A stretch of DNA of 8,323 bases from Thermococcales archaeon 44_46 (GTDB taxonomy: Archaea > Methanobacteriota_B > Thermococci > Thermococcales > Thermococcaceae). The notes beneath the pieces are model-generated. The model worked only from the letters and a program-made list of their open reading frames with translations, had not been told where the DNA came from and did no database searches. The stretch is taken from assembly GCA_001507935.1 (NCBI GenBank), contig LGET01000063.1, positions 1 to 8,323 on the forward strand. Direction: 5' to 3'. Below, in pieces: positions 6,413 through 8,323 of the stretch. Within the stretch, counting starts at the first letter, position 1; each line of letters opens with the position of its first letter. Position numbers and translations under genes: made by a program.

Positions 6413-8180
6413 CCTCAGTTATGCTCTCCAGTGCCTCAAATCCCGATGAGATCTGCTGTCGGAGTAGGTTAGGGTTTTCAATTCTCACTGAGAACAAGAG
6501 AATAAAGCCACCACGAACTGGAAGCTTCACTGGTTTAGATATTGAGAGCCCTTTAGATTTAAATCTTTCATAGAGCGGTTCGTAGATCATTTCCCTTATG
6601 ATATCATCCCAAAAGTACCCTTCCTCTATCGGCTCTATTCTTCGTGTATTTTTGTTAATCCCAATAATGTAAAACTTGAAATTTGTTCCAGAAATTTTCT
6701 TGAGAATATCATCGAACAGATAGTCCACAATCTTCTTGGTGTCTTTGGGTTTGCCTCTTTCATTGTAAAGAGCATCGCGTCCTTTGAATTCCATAATGTC
6801 CTCTATTTCCGGAATCGTGTCCACATCGGCTATCTGTTTTGTTTTCTGGATGTACTCCAGAACCCTCTGGAAGATATAATACTGCTTGTTGAAACTTCCA
6901 ATAAAGTTCAAAATTGATAACTTCAGCAATGTGCGGTACGTGGGAGATAACTCTTTCCAGTCATTTGGGAGTTTTTTAAGGAGTTCTGAGAATTCAGGAG
7001 GGAGTCTGTTATACAGGTAAACATTATCAATTCTAACAGGCTCATCTGGATTTATATCACGATTTAAAACCATTACCTTTAGTGTACTGTTCTCTAATAT
7101 CCTTTCTGCAAGGGTGTTAAGGAAGTCAGGCGACAACTCAATGAATTTTTCACGATTTTTGTTAAAATAAACCAAAATAATGTCCCCACCATCTTTAGGT
7201 AAAATTAACTTCTCAGTCTCTTTATGGTAGAGACCATCAATTCTTTCTTCATAAGGGGGATTTCCTAAAGATGCATCAAATGCGGATTTCAAGTCGATCT
7301 GGCCTAATCCATTAGGAAGAGATTCTAAATAGGACAACTGATAATCCCAGTCGGAGCGAAGTTGTTTAGCATAGTAAAATAGCTCTCCAAGTTTGTCTTT
7401 GGGTATTCTCTTTCTAAAGGTAGAAAATATTCCGTAGTCAATGTTTAGGCTTAGTTCACCGATCTTTAGCTTCCCCTTATTTAAGTCGATACAAATATCT
7501 TCATAGGTGGCTCTCCCACCTTCCATCCTCTCTTCCAGCTTCAGCATGGTATCAATATCCAGCTCAATTGAGAGCCTGTAGTTTCCGAAAGTGCCCACAA
7601 ACTTTACCATTAGGTTCTCTGGAAGTGGTCTTTTCTTTGGAGGAATTCCAAGCCATTCGAGAAAGGTTTTGTTTGAGTCGTGTTTAAGGTACATTCTTGC
7701 TTTGAGTGCATCATCGTCTAAGACAAACACTACAAAACGATAGAGGTTGTCTCTGTCAAGGAAGCGTTCATAAATCTTGAAACTGTGGGTTTCTTCCTCT
7801 CTGCCCATGCTTCGTTCTTTAATCTTGCTGTGTATTAGGTAAAGTTTGTCCTCATAGAGAATTGCAATGACATATTTTCCCTCAGCCCTCATTGATGTTG
7901 CTGTACCATTTTCAAGGAAATCCAGCAAGAGAGTTTCAAGTTCATCAGAATCATGTCTTTTTATTATCCTTTTAACCCTGCGGATTAAACTTCTCTTGAT
8001 AAAATCATCCTCATCGTAATTCTGACGAGCTAGCCTGAATATGTCTCTTTCTAAAAACTCAAGGAATTCTTCTGCTTCATTCCCAGTAAGTTCTTCTCTC
8101 TGAATCTCGTCTTCTGTTACCGTCTCAATTTCGATCTCGGATTTTAAAGGAATGTAAAGAAAATAAACTAATGGGTTCAT
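6405..8180 (-). CDS. Unrecognised 591-residue protein of a methylase-linked cluster
   Basis: A large soluble protein with no family that I can name. The start is ATG at 8180 with GGGTGA six bases upstream. Residues about 15-75 are a charged, acidic then basic helical region, including RRVKRIIKRH. Residues about 100-240 alternate strands and turns (YVIAILYEDKLYLIHSKIKE, then YRFVVFVLDDD, then MVKFVGTFGNYRLSIELDID). The middle, about 285-345, contains WDYQLSYL and DIILVYFN, and the C-terminal 150 residues include a basic segment (RGKPKDTKKIVDYLFDDIL) and end in strands around KLPVRGGFILLFSVRI. No Walker motif, PD-(D/E)xK nuclease signature, HNH, zinc cluster or membrane segment could be found by eye. 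It lies 6 bases after the methylase stop and 11 bases before the 222-residue gene, so a role with the methylase is likely: possibly target recognition, a restriction component or a sensor. That role is an inference from position only. Confidence 0.8.
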   Translation of the reverse strand: MNPLVYFLYIPLKSEIEIETVTEDEIQREELTGNEAEEFLEFLERDIFRLARQNYDEDDFIKRSLIRRVKRIIKRHDSDELETLLLDFLENGTATSMRAEGKYVIAILYEDKLYLIHSKIKERSMGREEETHSFKIYERFLDRDNLYRFVVFVLDDDALKARMYLKHDSNKTFLEWLGIPPKKRPLPENLMVKFVGTFGNYRLSIELDIDTMLKLEERMEGGRATYEDICIDLNKGKLKIGELSLNIDYGIFSTFRKRIPKDKLGELFYYAKQLRSDWDYQLSYLESLPNGLGQIDLKSAFDASLGNPPYEERIDGLYHKETEKLILPKDGGDIILVYFNKNREKFIELSPDFLNTLAERILENSTLKVMVLNRDINPDEPVRIDNVYLYNRLPPEFSELLKKLPNDWKELSPTYRTLLKLSILNFIGSFNKQYYIFQRVLEYIQKTKQIADVDTIPEIEDIMEFKGRDALYNERGKPKDTKKIVDYLFDDILKKISGTNFKFYIIGINKNTRRIEPIEEGYFWDDIIREMIYEPLYERFKSKGLSISKPVKLPVRGGFILLFSVRIENPNLLRQQISSGFEALESITEGR

Positions 8181-8186
8181 AGATGC

Positions 8187-8192
8187 TCACCC
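8187..8192 (-). promoter_or_regulatory. Ribosome binding site of the 591-residue gene
   Basis: GGGTGA on the minus strand, whose last three bases are also the methylase stop codon, lies six bases before the ATG at 8180. It fixes this start and suggests coupled translation with the methylase. Confidence 0.7.
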
Positions 8193-8323
8193 TTTCCCCT
8201 TCTTCGAAAACGTTTTCGCTTTCACAAGCCTCGTCTTCACGAGCTCGACAACCGCCCTGTAGACCTCAAGCTGCTCCTCCTCGGTCAATCCGAGCGCCTC
8301 GAAGATCACTCTGTCAAGCTTGC
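8187..8323 (-). CDS. C-terminus of an Eco57I-type DNA adenine methyltransferase (partial)
   Basis: Only the last 45 codons are inside the window; the gene continues beyond 8323. The visible end reads KLDRVIFEALGLTEEE, then EVYRAVVELVKTRLVKAK and a basic tail. This LDR-x(4)-LGLTEEE/EVYxAVxxLVxxRLxKA ending is typical of large SAM-dependent N6-adenine methyltransferases of the Eco57I/PglX/DrmMI kind, which modify DNA in type IIG-like restriction, BREX and DISARM systems. The catalytic NPPY and SAM motifs would lie outside the window, so activity and system type cannot be judged. Base composition of this segment is about 55% G+C by hand count, clearly higher than most of the genes downstream. 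It is the most upstream gene visible and ends six bases before the 591-residue gene. Confidence 0.75.
   Translation of the reverse strand, partial: KLDRVIFEALGLTEEEQLEVYRAVVELVKTRLVKAKTFSKKGKG

Noticed and set aside
6260..6472. Plus-strand frame across the 591/222 gene junction
   Set aside because: Ser/Leu/Pro-rich mirror of the coding strand; it covers the ribosome site of the real genes.
6405..8180. 591-residue protein as a KwaB (DUF4868) relative
   Set aside because: Considered because of a mixed strand/helix middle region, but I could not match specific motifs and the length is well above what I recall for KwaB.
403..8323. Assignment to DISARM or BREX
   Set aside because: A methylase, a helicase and a PLD domain are shared with DISARM, but no DrmA or DrmB (DUF1998) is present, the PLD domain is fused to the helicase, and no PglZ, BrxC or BrxL is seen. 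Genes beyond 8323 could still change this.
1..8323. CRISPR array, tRNA or integration site
   Set aside because: No regularly spaced repeats, cloverleaf-like sequence or tRNA-end duplication was seen on either strand.

Overview
The window looks like part of a defence island in a hyperthermophilic archaeon, most likely a member of the Thermococcales (Thermococcus/Pyrococcus type). The evidence is the BRE/TATA-like promoters, starts that appear leaderless, strong GGTGA/GGAGG ribosome sites inside operons, proteins rich in K, E, I and R, and a first gene that resembles an archaeal family (DUF365). This taxonomic guess is an inference; no rRNA or other marker gene is present.

Layout, left to right. 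At 74-406 (+) is a small DUF365-like gene. It is convergent with the rest and overlaps the end of its neighbour by 4 bases. Everything else is on the minus strand and is read from right to left. In transcription order these are: the last 45 codons of an Eco57I-type adenine methyltransferase (8187-8323, cut by the window edge); an unrecognised 591-residue protein (6405-8180); an unrecognised helical 222-residue protein (5725-6393); a 291-base gap with a promoter; an AbiEi-like winged-helix antitoxin/repressor (4807-5433); an AbiEii-like nucleotidyltransferase toxin (3798-4817); and a 1130-residue PLD-nuclease/SNF2-type helicase fusion (403-3795).

The minus-strand genes form two tight blocks. 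Methylase, 591 and 222 are 6 and 11 bases apart. AbiEi and AbiEii overlap by 11 bases, and AbiEii and the helicase are 2 bases apart; each downstream gene has its ribosome site inside the end of the gene before it. The AbiE/helicase block has its own promoter. A TATA-like box there sits between two perfect 14-base arms of an inverted repeat, which is the arrangement expected of an operator for AbiEi autorepression.

Working model (inference): a DNA-modifying methylase with two uncharacterised partners is paired with a self-regulated AbiE toxin-antitoxin module that also carries a nuclease-helicase effector. This gene set does not match BREX, DISARM or a classical restriction system as far as the window shows. 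The 591- and 222-residue proteins are the best candidates for something undescribed. The rest of the methylase and whatever lies beyond position 8323 are needed to settle what the system is.
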